Shown here: positions 9,313-19,779 of the stretch, piece after piece
Position numbering within the stretch: position 1 is the first letter of the stretch
How the letters are laid out: every line of letters starts with the position of its first letter
Source of the DNA: Pseudoips prasinana
Lineage: Eukaryota; Arthropoda; Insecta; Lepidoptera; Nolidae
NCBI GenBank assembly: GCA_951640165.1
Contig: OX621255.1
Location: 27,564,001 to 27,628,000, forward strand
Length of the DNA: 64,000 nucleotides
Direction of reading: 5' to 3'
The notes under the pieces: model-generated
Database searches by the model: none
What the model was told of the DNA's origin: nothing
Seen by the model: the letters and a program-made list of their open reading frames with translations, nothing else
Made by a program: the position numbers and the translations under genes

Positions 9313-9688
9313 GCCTAGTTGGTCTAGCGGTAGCGTGTTCAACCGCAGAAAATGAGGTTCTGGGTTCAAATCCCGGGTCGGCCGAAAATTATTCAGGATT
9401 TTGGAATTTTTTCGTAAAAAGAAATTTCTCAGTATCAGCCCGAAGTCTGGAAGTTGGCGGTATTACACCCCCGTGACTCGGAGAGCACGTAAAGCCGTCG
9501 GTCCTGTACCTGACCTCTTTCCGGTCGTGTCGCTAGTCGTCCCATCAGATCATGAGAGTGATGGATTAGAAAGAGCCCCTGTGTTTGCGCACACACTTGT
9601 GCACTACAATATGTCCTGCGCAATTGGCTTGAGAATGGCCGCCGTGGCCGAAATTCGGCCGGGAAAGAAAGACACCATCATCATTTAT
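9313..9688 (+). mobile_element. SINE-2 (tRNA-derived), near full length
   Basis: The head reads GTTGGTCTAGCGGTAGCGTG (A-box) and GGGTTCAAATCCCGGG (B-box). A body with CGAAGTCTGGAAGTTGGCGG, the segment CGGAGAGCACGTAAAGCCGT, CATGAGAGTGATGG, and a GCCGTGGCCGAAATTCGGCC end with ATCATC tail follow. Related copies: 38181 (5' part), 42975 (minus) and 54117. The reading frames inside are incidental. Confidence 0.85.
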
Positions 9689-10076
9689 AATTATACATTT
9701 CTTATTATTCTCCTCATAAAAAGTCTGTAAACACACTAAAGCAGTATTTAATATTCTGTTTTGGAGGTGGAAATTGATTTTAATATCAAAAGTAAAGGTT
9801 TAAAAATAAAGAATCGACTTCGAAAATAATTTATCAACATCAAATAAAGCATTGGGGAAAAACGTGCGAGCATTGTACACCACCTCGGGGAAGTGTCAAC
9901 AATCCTAATTGGTTCATATTAACCGTAACATGGGAACTTCCCAGGGGAAGAGGCTATCAAACCTTGTACTTTTTAACCATACTTCCGGAAAACAATCCCT
10001 TGTGTCCCTCTATGTTTTGTTAACTTTTTAATCCATTATGGCGTTTTGACAAATTCACGGGCAGTTTAATATTATA
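9689..10076. other. Unassigned AT-rich stretch
   Basis: No gene, tRNA or recognised repeat is visible. A longer GC-balanced patch (9850-9960) has no open frame of note. Confidence 0.4.
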
Positions 10077-10258
10077 CTAGCTGTGCCCCGCGGTTTTGTT
10101 TGCGTTAAACTTTAAAAATTATAGCCCCTGTATAATCCAGGGTGTCAGCTAACACCATACTAAATTTTATTTAAATCGCTTCGTCATCCGGCGTTTAGAT
10201 GCGAAGAAGTAACAAACCTACACACTCACAAATTTTCGCCTTTATAATATTGGTGTGA
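10077..10258 (-). mobile_element. Hel-A Helitron, complete
   Basis: CTAG at 10077 and TCACACCAATATTATAAAGG ending at 10258 on the minus strand define a 182-bp element between A and T. The 3' hairpin is partly decayed (GCGGTTTTGTTTGCG on the plus strand). Confidence 0.8.
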
Positions 10259-10857
10259 TAATGATTTATTATTTTGAATATATATAATCTTCAAAGGCGT
10301 GATACTTTATTAATATGTGAATTTTCTGTGCTGTGGGTGGAATTACCTATAGTAATAGGTACTTATTTTCACAGAAGGGTACACGCTGTAATATGATTTT
10401 GGATTTGTGAAATTTCTGAGTATCTGTTCTTCAGTATTCATAGTAGCTTATATTACAGATACATATGAGTTTTAAAATATGGATCAGAAATAGTGATACT
10501 ACATTATTTTTGAATAAATAAAATAAGAGTTATTAACATATTGATAACATAATTTCACGTCATGAATAAAATATTATTAACTCTTCATACGCACGTTTCA
10601 CCATAAACATTTATTCGAAGCCAATTAGCAAGTACTTATTAACATGTTCGAACCTTCACAGACTTTTGTGATTGTACAAATTTCCGCTTTAAAATAACAT
10701 AATATCAACTTCAACATTTCTGCCATATAAACATAAAAAAAATAGTTTATAGGGGACTATTACAAAATCATTCATTTTCGAGATCATAAACAAGGGAGAT
10801 ACTACGTAACATACAAACAAAATATATAACCGTCTTCATAAAAAGAAGTTAATCATT
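10259..10857. other. Unassigned AT-rich stretch
   Basis: Low-complexity AT-rich sequence with no supportable gene or repeat copy elsewhere in the window. Confidence 0.4.
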
Positions 10858-11103
10858 TGGAAGGGCAGCGACGACTTTTGGAAAGCTTTCCAGACGTGTT
10901 TGGAACAACAACAAGCTCAAAATGTCAACCAAGATCGTATACCAAACTTGCGTCCTTAGCATACTTCTGTACGCATCGGAAACGTAGACTACCTACTCGA
11001 AACAAGAGCGTCGCCTAAATGCATTCCACATGCAATGCCTACGTACTATCTTGGGAGTAACCTGGAAGGATCGGATGACCAACGAAACTGTTATCTCAAA
11101 AAC
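10858..11103 (+). pseudogene. LINE reverse transcriptase C-terminal region, fragment 1
   Basis: Conceptual translation gives VYQTCVLSILLYASETW, a stop, then ERRLNAFHMQCLRTILGVTW, the conserved region after the RT core in APE-type LINEs that end in a zinc finger. It is broken by a stop at the ETW...TTYS position and interrupted by a jockey-like insertion. It continues at 11807. Confidence 0.72.
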
Positions 11104-11806
11104 CGCCAAGAAGACCCCGTTCTATCGGACTCCCACATTTCGTGATGTGTCTGTACCCATTTCCAGTCACCTAGACTTATTGGGACTCAATATATTATCT
11201 TGCGACCTGAATTTCGGTCGATCGATCGAGTCTAAAGCTAAGGCCTCTGCTAAGAAGCTCAGTATTCTTAATAAGGTGAGACGGTACTTCACGAAGGAAC
11301 AGCTTTTAAATATGTACAAAGCTAAAGTCCGACCCTGCATGGAGTACTGCTCTCATCTTTGGGATGGCTCTGCAAAATATCATCTCTTTGGATTCAATAG
11401 ACAGACGCGATCACAGGATAATCGATGACAGAGACCTAACAAATAAAAAGCTGCAAAGCTTGGATCATAGGCGTCAGGTTGCAAGCTTATAGGTTTTCTA
11501 TAGGTTATTTAATGAAGAATGCGCTCAAAACCTCCATGAACTTATCTCTCCTTCCCCCTTTTTTCATCGGACTACTAGACGTCGGGAGGGTTTTCACTGC
11601 CGTACGAACGCCGTTCCATGTGCCGTACGAAGCGCTTTGCTTCCTCCTTTATCACACGCACGGCTAAGCAGTGGAACACCCTCCCGAATGACTTGTTTCC
11701 AGACTAAAACAACATAGGTCTATTCAAGGCTTGAGTGAACAGGCATCTTATGGATACGCGCGGTCCATCTTCGACCACATCTTCACTTACCATCAGGTGA
11801 GATCGT
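11104..11806 (+). pseudogene. Jockey-like LINE 3' fragment inserted in another LINE
   Basis: Translation gives TAKKTPFYRTP, SSHLDLLGLNI, ESKAKASAKKLSILNKVRRY and VRPCMEYCSHLWDGSAKY, the typical thumb/C-terminal region of lepidopteran jockey-type elements. Shifted frames then continue to FTAVRTPFHVPYEALCF. The end contains CACTTACCATCAGGTGAGAT. Several frameshifts make it dead. The junctions are approximate. The 132-codon frame 11030-11428 is a chance fusion of host LINE and insert. Confidence 0.72.
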
Positions 11807-12190
11807 GGTCAAGCGCAAACCCATTCCCGACAGATTGCGGCGTGAAGTCATGCTTGGACAGATTGCCGACGCAAAAAGATCTGTTGGTCGGCCAAAACTC
11901 AGATTTAACGATTCCTGCAAACGTGATAATGTATGAATGGAAAGTTTCACCATTGACACCAAGACCTGGGAGGCACGTGCTAGTGTAAGATCGGACTGGT
12001 GCCATGATATTCACCACGGAGCTATAAAAAATGACGAAGCCTGGCTGGACAAACTGAAGCAGAAAAGGCTCCGCGTCGCCCCTTCCCATCCCATGGATTC
12101 GCAATTTATTTGCGAAAGGTGTGGCAAGATATGCCGAGCGGCTATTGGACTGATAAGTCACAAAAGACGATGCAATATTAACCAAATATA
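11807..12190 (+). pseudogene. LINE C-terminus with a Cys/His finger, fragment 2
   Basis: The reading resumes the host LINE: KPIPDRLRREVMLGQI, RSVGRPKLRFND, a stop, then TWEARASVRSDWCHDIHHGA and a terminal CERCGKICRAAIGLISHKRR C2H2-type finger. Such a finger closes ORF2 in several insect LINE clades; I cannot name the clade firmly. It is a pseudogene. Confidence 0.72.
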
Positions 12191-12930
12191 GCAACAGCAG
12201 CGCTGCAACAATCATCTACCAAGATGTTATAGCCAATATGATGAATTTTTCAAACTCACGATAAGCTCAAAATGCATAAAAACCATCAGAAATAATAAAA
12301 AGTGATACTAATGTCTTAAAAATAAACACAATGAACTGTTAATGGATTGAGTGCACTTTGCAAACACCAGAGGCATGATTTTGGTTAGTAATAATATGCT
12401 GCTACGGTATTGCACGTAGATTCTACATTCTACGCCGTAGTTGCTACGAGGTTTCTGTGTTTGGAACTAACGATTGTATGTAGAAACGATATTTGACAAT
12501 GCTTTTAGCAGCAGGCAACAATTTTGAACTTGTTATATAGACCACACCTGCAAATATAACGGGTATGGATGAGATAGGTATAGTTTGCAGAAGAGTGTTA
12601 CGGTTTTTTATTGAATGCCTTGCTACCGACAGTATCTGAGCAGCATAGATTGCTGTGCTGCTTGACATTAATGCCTATAACATGTTTTTTTCAAATTATT
12701 CTTCAATTAAAGACAATCTATCTAATCAACATGAATATGGTAGGCAATCTTAACAGAGGTTAGCGTTACACGTGACTTATAGTACTAAAGTGTTTCTAAA
12801 TACAAACGCGCATTATATTTTTCTCTCACTGGTAAATACCTTTCATAGTTATCTAGTTATAATTTATCGCCACCAACCATAACATTTGCATTGTTAATTG
12901 TAATATAATTTTGTAACAATATTTGACTGC
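12191..12930. other. Unassigned stretch
   Basis: The first ~100 bases may be the 3' UTR of the dead LINE. The rest shows no gene. Around 12400-12450 there are partly self-complementary CTACG-type words, but no clean hairpin. Confidence 0.35.
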
Positions 12931-13121
12931 ACGTGTGGCGCAGTGGCTAAGAGAGTCTCTTCGCCGCTTCGTTTCGCGGGTTCGAGTCCCGCGTCGGACA
13001 ACTATTTGTGTGACCCATAAATAGTTGTTCTGAGTCTGGATGTAATTTGTATCCGTCTGTTATATGTTTGTAAAGTACCAGAGACATAGATACACAGAGA
13101 TTATAATTCCCTAATATGGGC
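12931..13121 (+). mobile_element. SINE-3 (tRNA-derived)
   Basis: The head ACGTGTGGCGCAGTGGCTAA with B-box GGGTTCGAGTCCCGC is followed by GGACAACTATTTGTGTGACC, GAGTCTGGATGTAATTTGT and ATATGTTTGTAAAGTA. Other copies: 30563, 42476, 43885 (5'-truncated) and 36903 (minus fragment). Confidence 0.82.
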
Positions 13122-13603
13122 GTTGTCTTTAATTATATAAAAAAAAATTAAAAAATGGGATAATATTGCTAATTATTGAGTTTTCCAAAATAAAGTGTTT
13201 GTAAAAGCGACAAGGACAGACAAAGTCGCACTGCACAACACGAGTTATATTTTCAATTATATTACAGAACTCAATAAACAGTTGTGAAATATAAACACAA
13301 TATTCAACTTTGCAGCAATTATGTAACAAAAATATCACCCAATATCTGCCCAAGTTGGTACAGTAAAATAAAATTCACTCAGTAAAAATATAGGGTACCA
13401 AAGTAATTGTATAAAATTATAAACCAAATTGAATTGTAATATGTAGAAAACATTTTTTTTAATTTATACATTTTTTTAAAATTTGTTATTATATTCATTT
13501 AAACATAGCAATGTTTAATATATTAATTATACTCTGAGAATAATAATACATTTATTTAAAATTTTACTACACAGATTTGCAAAGTCATGGATTTATATAA
13601 ATT
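13122..13603. other. Unassigned AT-rich stretch
   Basis: Mostly A/T with homopolymer runs. No gene or repeat family recognised. Confidence 0.4.
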
Positions 13604-13622
13604 GAGAGAGAGAGAGAGAGAG
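13604..13622. repeat. (GA)n microsatellite
   Basis: About nine GA units. A short GTT-rich run follows at 13674-13691. Confidence 0.9.
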
Positions 13623-13990
13623 AAATTGCTATGCGTCAATAGATACCATTAATATAATATTCCCAATATAAAGTTGTTGTTTGTTGTTGTTAGGAAAAAC
13701 ATTGCAAGCTTTTCCTAGATAATACAAGTAGAAATGCTGTCGGGGGTATTAGTGTATTCGAATCTTTCGAAAATACGTAACTTATGCAATTTGCAAACAT
13801 GGGCGAGTGTCATCCTTCTTTGGAATACCTTAACACCGTGATTCAGAAAATGACGTCATATGCACATCGATATCAATCGAATATGGAGTTTAACTGTGAA
13901 CATTAGTTCTCCAAGTAACTGAATAACGTGTGTTGAAGGCACGAGAACAACAGTCTAGCCAAATATAATAAGAAGCTATATATAGTTAAT

Positions 13991-14252
13991 AATGATAGTA
14001 TCCTGGGACATTATTCACACACGGCCATCTGATCTTAAACTAAGCAGAGCTTGTTCTATGGAAACCACATGACTGATAAACTACAAATACTATGTACTTT
14101 TCTTTTGTAAATACATACTTATATAGATAATTACACCCAGACTCAGGACAACAGACATATTCATGCACACAAATATCTCCCCTGGGTGGGAATCGAACCC
14201 ACGACCTCCGGCGTGAAAAGCAAGCATTTGCCAGCCACGCCAACATGCCCCT
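13991..14252 (-). mobile_element. SINE-1, near full length
   Basis: On the minus strand it has the GCGTGGCTGGCAAATGCTTG head, B-box GGGTTCGATTCCCACC, the GGTGTAATTATCTATATAAG centre and a tail ending in TCCCAGGATA. It is one of the better preserved copies. Confidence 0.85.
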
Positions 14253-14610
14253 CAAGTTATAACATGTAAAAGTTAAAGGTTAAAGTTTTTGGTAACTAGA
14301 TATTAACTTTTTCAACACGACACTTGCATCCTGTATACAAAAAAATTGCTCTTATCTCATAAAAATATACCCAACGTCCAAATGATGAATGCGTGTAAAT
14401 TTCCTTTGCAAATAAATAAAGAGAACATTTTGATTGATTCCTGTATCATGCCCAAAAGGTTTATGTATGTTACTTTTTCGATAAAAAAATGTATGTTTTG
14501 GGATTTTATTGTTTGTGTTTTACAAGTAAGCCAGTTACTGAACATTTCGATTTAAATTTCTGTAAACAAATGATAAGTGATTGCATTCAATTTTGTTTGT
14601 GAAACATGGC
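14253..14610. other. Unassigned AT-rich stretch
   Basis: No supportable feature. The short frames on both strands are mirror shadows of low-complexity sequence. Confidence 0.35.
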
Positions 14611-14919
14611 AAGAAAGGTAGGGCATAGCGTTCATTCGCTCAAAGAGCAGCCCGACTGGGGAATTACCTCCACCTTAAAGAAGACATTCCTTAATAATTA
14701 CATTAATCATTTAAATGTTGTTTCCGAGTGTGAGTAAGGTCGCCAGAGCTCATTGGGGTGGGGGGAAGGGTCAGCAACACTTGTTTGCTGACTTTTAAAG
14801 GCCGGCAACGCACCCGCGACTCTTCTGGTGTCGCGAGTGTCCATGGGCGGCGGTGATCACTTACCATCAGGTGACCCACTTGCTCGTTTGTCGCCCGCTG
14901 ATATATAAAAAAAAAGAAA
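14611..14919 (+). mobile_element. Repeat R-A (LINE 3' end or SINE), plus strand
   Basis: The block starts GAAAGGTAGGGCATAGCG and passes through AGCAGCCCGACTGGGGAATT, GCCGGCAACGCACCCGCGAC and CATGGGCGGCGGTGATCACT, ending at CACTTACCATCAGGTGACCC and an A-rich tail. Copies on the minus strand lie at 33145 and 38463. The A-tail and constant 3' end indicate retroposition. Confidence 0.75.
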
Positions 14920-14954
14920 GCGAATAGTCAGTTGTAGTTTTTGGCATCTTAGCC

Positions 14955-15110
14955 ATTGGCCATGTGAGACTATGTCATTGCATCTGTGAACATATCAGCT
15001 AGCCATGTTTCTAGAAAACATAGCCGATGTATTACGCCTACATCCTCCGTAACTGTGTTATCAAGGAAATCCTAAATTTGATCTGCCGGTGTGTATCATT
15101 CGTAACTTAA
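14955..15110 (-). repeat. Fragment of the SINE-4-type repeat
   Basis: It matches, inverted, part of 30990-31130 (AAACATGGCCGACTGATATG, CGGAGGATGTAGG and GATCAAATTTAGGATT in the plus reading there). It is a dispersed non-coding repeat. Confidence 0.55.
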
Positions 15111-15117
15111 CGACAGA

Positions 15118-15258
15118 GTACAGACGCCAGCACATCCAGCTACCTAAAACTGTCAAATTTATTTTATAGATTTTCAACTTTATCACATATGCATAAGGTT
15201 CACTTTCAATTGGGGAAATTTGACAGATTTGGGTAGCTTGATGTGCTGGCGTGTGTAC
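15118..15258. mobile_element. GTAC-ended MITE
   Basis: Long imperfect terminal inverted repeats start GTACAGACGCCAGCACATCC and end with the complement. The AATCTGTCAAATTT-type block flanks an interior with TTTTCAACTTTATCACA. Other copies: 22149-22282, 35332-35411 (deleted interior) and 46328-46442. Confidence 0.78.
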
Positions 15259-15351
15259 TTTGGTTTGGTAGAAGATGCTGTTTCCAGACCTGTCGGACAG
15301 TTAAATTTATGATTTCCCATTTTTGAAAATAGTGGGAGCTAGTAGCATAAA

Positions 15352-15471
15352 TAATAATCATAATATCCTGGGACATTATACACACGGCCATCTGATCCCA
15401 AACTAAGCAGAGCTTGTACATACTATGGAAACCAGATAACTGATATACTAAATATACAATTTTTCTTTTGC
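15352..15471 (-). mobile_element. SINE-1, tail half of a split copy
   Basis: TATCCTGGGACATTATACAC through CTTTTGCAA matches the SINE-1 tail. The copy is interrupted and continues at 15703. Confidence 0.75.
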
Positions 15472-15702
15472 AAAATTGTATAAATGTTTTAACATTCCAT
15501 GTACCTAAATATCTGTAATAAGTAACTAGAAATAATAACTGTATTACTATAAACATGTTCTGACTATTTACAAGCACTTTTTTAAAGTCTACGTGAATAA
15601 AAACCTTTTTCATTTTTAATGTTTGTAAACTTTCGCGATTTGTACACATTTTTTTTTTATATACTGTGGACATGTTTTTCATTTTTATTTTATTTATTTT
15701 AA
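15472..15702 (+). mobile_element. LINE-B 3' end inserted in SINE-1
   Basis: CATGTACCTAAATATCTGT, TGTTCTGACTATTTACAAGC and TCTACGTGAATAAAAACCTT match the 3' ends at 19930, 33740 and 44230. After it comes T-rich sequence that includes TATATACTGTGGACA, also seen at the Penelope-like end (20380). The insertion is composite. Confidence 0.6.
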
Positions 15703-15847
15703 ATACATACTTATATACATAATTTGCACCCAGACTCAGGACAAACAGACATGTTCATGCACAGAAATATCTGTCCCGGGTGGGTATCGAACCCACGACC
15801 TGCGGCGTGAAAGGCAACGTATCTATCAACCACGCCAACAGGCCCGT
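15703..15847 (-). mobile_element. SINE-1, head half of the split copy
   Basis: The minus strand carries GCGTGGTTGATAGATACG and GGGTTCGATACCCACC. Together with 15352-15471 it forms one SINE-1 broken by the LINE-B tail. Confidence 0.75.
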
Positions 15848-16078
15848 CGAAGTACGGGCTTAAATATAAACATTTCTACGGCAATGTTTATATTTGCGCT
15901 ATTGGAAGATCAGCGTTACAGTAATTATTTACTGTAGCATTTGCTGAAGTAGACGCCTTGCCTAGCGTGTACTGATAATGTTGCATGCTTCATAATGAAT
16001 CCTATGTAAACAACACGTAATTATTTGTATTGTCTTGAAGATGATTGTATGTGATTTAATAAATATTATGACGACATG
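15848..16078. other. Unassigned stretch with a small hairpin
   Basis: AATATAAACATT and its complement lie around 15863-15895. Nothing else is recognised. Confidence 0.4.
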
Positions 16079-16139
16079 GTGGTGAGTAAAGGGGTTGTTA
16101 TAGGTACAGAGTGGGCCGGGGAACGCCACAATAGTGGCG

Positions 16140-16890
16140 GTAAGACCCATCATGGAGGAATGGCTGGAGAGAAGGCACGGCACTCTCACTTATTGGCTTA
16201 CGCAGGTACTCTCGGATCATGGCTGAAAGAGTATAGGCCGAAAAGAGACGCCTGGTTGTCACCATTGTGGTGGCCCCGTTGACACGGCACTTCACACATT
16301 GGTGAAATGCACAGCTTGGGAGATACAGCGCCGTGTTCTCGGGGCTGCAATAGGTGCGGTTGACATCTCGTTTGCAACGGTGACAGAATTCATAGTTGCG
16401 AGCGAGAATGCCTGGAGTATCATCGCCACCTTTTGCGAGGAGGTGATGGTAGCAAAAAAGGTGGTGGAGCAAGAACGGGAGGCATTATCTTCCCGCCCAA
16501 GCCGCGCCAGGAGAACCGGGCGTCGGAGGGCGCATATCGCCAATCTCCGGCCTCCATGAGGAGAGACCTGCGGATGGTGGACATGGGGCAGTCCGCCATC
16601 CGACCAGAATAGGCCCGAGACGGTGGCGCTCCGTGTTTCGCGCGCACTTCTCTTGAAGAGGGGGGCATGGATGTCCCCAACAGAAGTGAGGCTCACTGAA
16701 AAGTGGGCCAGCACCTGTCCAGGCTGCGGTGAATGCGTGAGTGAATCCCGTAGTCTGGACTAAAGGTGGCTGAGGAATACCGTGGGGTTTAGTCGGTAAA
16801 CCCAGCCCTACATCTGGCTGGGAGTTCGACATACCCCGTCGCTTCCCCAGTGGCGGGACGATCCATAAAGGATTTCCTCACATTAAAAAA
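16140..16890 (+). pseudogene. R1-clade LINE ORF2 C-terminus and 3' UTR
   Basis: In two frames the sequence reads LTYWLTQVLSDHG, a CHHCGG...HTLVKC Cys/His knuckle, then TAWEIQRRVLGAAIG, WSIIATFCEEVMVAKK and EQERE up to the stop at ~16559, as in R1/TRAS-type ORF2 ends. A GC-rich 3' UTR follows to an A-rich end near 16890. It is GC-richer than its surroundings. The copy is 5'-truncated with at least one frameshift and is not in rDNA context. Confidence 0.78.
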
Positions 16891-17004
16891 TAAGGTACAG
16901 ACTGGGCCAAGAGATTGGGTATATAGCAACACTGTATTTTCTGTTCGAGGGATGGACGCGTTGTTGGCGGGAAATTGTGGATCTCTTCATTAACTTAAAT
17001 TAGT

Positions 17005-17121
17005 TAACCATTCACATATATAAGAAAAAAGATTCATTCCCAAAAACAGATAATTCTTAAGTTAAGAATTATCTGTTTTTGGGAATAAATAAATCTTTTT
17101 TCTTATATATGTGAATGGTTA
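17005..17121. repeat. Large near-perfect hairpin, about 55-bp arms
   Basis: TAACCATTCACATATATAAG...CAGATAATTCTTA and its complement are separated by about 2-3 bases. The only imperfection is a small asymmetry in the middle (one base against five). No coding. Such a short loop is unusual for a MITE. Confidence 0.92.
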
Positions 17122-17675
17122 GTAACGCGTAAGTGACGTCATATTTGTTGGAAGCAATATTGGCTATTACACTCACAAATTAACTTCAGGTGGACCGCAT
17201 AATATTTTTCAGACGTAGTATCAAAAAGTACATCATCATTATATCAACACATCCACTGCTGGACAATGTAAAAACTACACTTAAACCTAGTCTCATAATT
17301 CATGGAGCCAATAAGGTATATCGCATTTTCTCTTAAACCAGTTATCCAATATTTGTACTCCAAACATTTGGGAAATGAATGATTAATAAAGTTAAATTAA
17401 ACCTGTTTGTAAACACGTTTTGAGTTTCGATTGTATTTTGATGATTGTTGAGTTGAGTTCTGGATTGATGAGATAATTTGGTGATGTATGTTTGATTGAA
17501 TACTATTATCGCTATTAAATAAACTTCCCGACAAAAGCAATCAAAGTCTATCTTTGATAGTTTTTGTCGGAAAGTTACAAATAAATAGTTTTTGCAACAG
17601 GAATGCGTGTATTTTGACATTGGAATGCGGATGTCTTGGTAAACAGATAACTGTCTTATTTGGCATAAATACATA
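17122..17675. other. Unassigned stretch with an RTE-tail remnant
   Basis: ATCATCATTATATCAACACA followed by CCACTGCTGGACAA (17233-17268) resembles the inverted 3' end of the RTE-like LINE seen at 37466. The rest is AT-rich with no gene. Confidence 0.4.
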
Positions 17676-17739
17676 CAATACAGTTTGTAGTAGGTCCAGT
17701 CATGTAAAAACATGACTGGACCTACTACAAACTGTATTG
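17676..17739. repeat. Perfect 30-bp hairpin, AAAA loop (first of a pair)
   Basis: Arms 17676-17705 and 17710-17739 are exact complements (CAATACAGTTTGTAGTAGGT...). The next hairpin starts at the adjacent base. Confidence 0.96.
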
Positions 17740-17783
17740 TACGCACTGGTACCATGACTAAAAAGTCATGGTACCAGTGCGTA
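17740..17783. repeat. Perfect 20-bp hairpin, AAAA loop (second of a pair)
   Basis: Arms 17740-17759 (TACGCACTGGTACCATGACT) and 17764-17783 are exact complements. With its neighbour the order is X, X-inverted, Y-inverted, Y, with no base between the two hairpins. Confidence 0.96.
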
Positions 17784-18477
17784 CCATCGCATCATTTGTG
17801 TACATTGACAACTACCCCAACTCTTTTATTTCAAACTTAGTTCACATTTAGTGAGAAGGCCGCCAATTGTAGAATTTTGTGATGCATCCTTGTTTCTTGT
17901 ATTATATTTTACTTGGTGTAAACTAAAGAGTTATCTTATCTTAGCTTTGTCTTGGAATGCTACACGCTTCAACAACTTGGAGAAATTGTAAAAAAATATC
18001 ATCAATTCTCAATTTTATTGCTCAATTCGCCTTTCGTCCCGATGATTTGATATCGGACAATGACAACAAATTATTTGTGTGATTTCACAAAAGTTTGGTT
18101 ACAACAAACCGGCGCGTGCCTTGTCATATAACATGAAAATCATTAAATGTATTGCATAAGTTTATTGACGTTGACGATTCACCACTGAGATCTTGTGACT
18201 TAACACTTCTCTACATATACTACTACTACTTTTTATGCAAGCAAACCGCAGTCAATAGGAAGGTTTTGACTCATATCTACCTATCAATTATTTTATAATT
18301 ACCGGATCGTATTTGCTACTTATCATATGGTTATCCATTTCTTTTTCACAGGTTCAATATACCTAAATGTATGTGATATTAATTTTAATTTGACTCCCAC
18401 ATGCCTTTTAAGAAATAAATATCTTGACAGACAGAAATTGAACGAAGTAATCCAGTAAAAGAGTTTATTTCTTTCTA
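17784..18477. other. Mostly unassigned; LINE 3'-end-like patch
   Basis: GCCGCCAATTGTA...TGTAAACT at 17860-17925 resembles 51330-51400 (GCCGCCAATTGTACATTATT), suggesting a shared LINE 3' UTR. Otherwise nothing. Confidence 0.4.
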
Positions 18478-18496
18478 TGCTACGGAACCCTAAAAT
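18478..18496 (+). repeat. Tail remnant of the CGGCCAAGTGCGAGTC repeat
   Basis: TGCTACGGAACCCTAAAA matches the right end of the repeat at 34062-34671. Confidence 0.5.
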
Positions 18497-19479
18497 GTGA
18501 CCAACTGTTTACAGCTGCAGCGCTCCCACAATTGTTTATTTCCGCTGACAGGTTTGGTCATACGTATCTACTATAGAAATTGTAAAGGGCACGCTTACGA
18601 AAAAGGAAATATACATTGTTCTGCCAATATTTGATACTAGGTAACGGCTCATAATAGCAATATAGGCAGCAGCTACGTTTGAATTCAAGATTAAGATTTG
18701 AATGAGCTGATAAATATTCACATAAAGTTTCTTATTTTAATATTTGGATTCCTGTCCTGCCGCACTCTATTAGGGCTCCGTATATTCGATTGGAGCAACC
18801 AGCTAAAGAAACTATTAAAAATTAAATCTTCATGTTTTTTTCATACAAGCATGTTCCATTTTAACAATAAAACCTGTGCTATACTATTTTATATACACAA
18901 ATATACTTGCAATTTATAAAAATATTTTTATTTTTGCAGTAGGTTAGGAATTGTTTAGAGTTTGACAGATTTCGTCTAAATATTGTCCGGAAAAACTACC
19001 AAACGATCTGGAATGCTACTTTCAGTTTGGTGACGTTTTATCCATGATATAAATTTAATCGTTAGGCTGTCCCGTATACCTTATATAATCAATTTAGCTT
19101 CTCTGTCCTCGACACCAACCACTTATAGTAGACCTCTAAATTCTCCAAAAAAATGCCCTGCTTCCTTAGTAATGTTTGATACGAAGGGGGGTGGGCAGTT
19201 CTACTAAGCTGGTTCCGTGTCTATTGGCAGATTGACCGAGCTATATGTGTTTTTGGCTTCCTTCATTTTTGTAACGATGTTTGTCCAAGCTCTTTCCGAT
19301 ATTGGGAGTAAAGCAAACAAATGGTGAACTATTGATGGACAATCGAATTAGAAGTTAGGTGTATTTTCATGTTTTATTTATTCTATGGGAAGAGAGTAAA
19401 TGATACTATAAATCTCAAAAAAAGAACTAAACGTAAACATCCGGGGGTCTCAAACCACTACCCCCTACCAATCTGGGTT
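18497..19479. other. Unassigned AT-rich stretch
   Basis: No gene or repeat copy could be supported. Confidence 0.35.
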
Positions 19480-19745
19480 ATCCATCTGCTTTATTTAAAA
19501 AAAACGTGGCCGGCTGATATTATGTTCACTGTTGCATGTGACAGATATCTTATTAAAAACATCTTCCAAACTATTAAATTTTAATTTTTAGAGCATTATT
19601 CGCAATGCAAAGTTTAAATCTAATCTCAAGAATGAACTATCGACCGGCGGGTCTTGAACCAGCACTCATCTCCCTATCTATGGTACTGATACACTGGATA
19701 GGTAGTGTAGGCGAATGTCGCCTTCTACAGTTTTAATGCTAAAAA
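19480..19745 (-). mobile_element. SINE-4-type repeat
   Basis: It contains AGCATTATTCGCAATGCAAA, TCTAATCTCAAGAATG and GACCGGCGGGTCTTGAACCA. On the minus strand the last is a B-box-like GGTTCAAGACC. It matches 30775-31130. This copy lacks the two hairpins present there. Confidence 0.6.
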
Positions 19746-19779
19746 TATTGATTTCAAATTGATTTTATCCTACTAATAC

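Noticed and set aside
9313..9385. Functional tRNA gene in the SINE-2 head
   Set aside because: The same head occurs four times followed by the same SINE body.
11793..12215. 140-codon minus frame
   Set aside because: Antisense of the dead LINE end whose sense strand encodes a recognisable Cys/His finger region.
13604..13622. CRISPR-like or other structured array
   Set aside because: Simple GA microsatellite in a eukaryotic setting; no spaced repeats.
16292..16832. Minus-strand frames of 86-140 codons
   Set aside because: Antisense shadows of the GC-rich R1-clade fragment.
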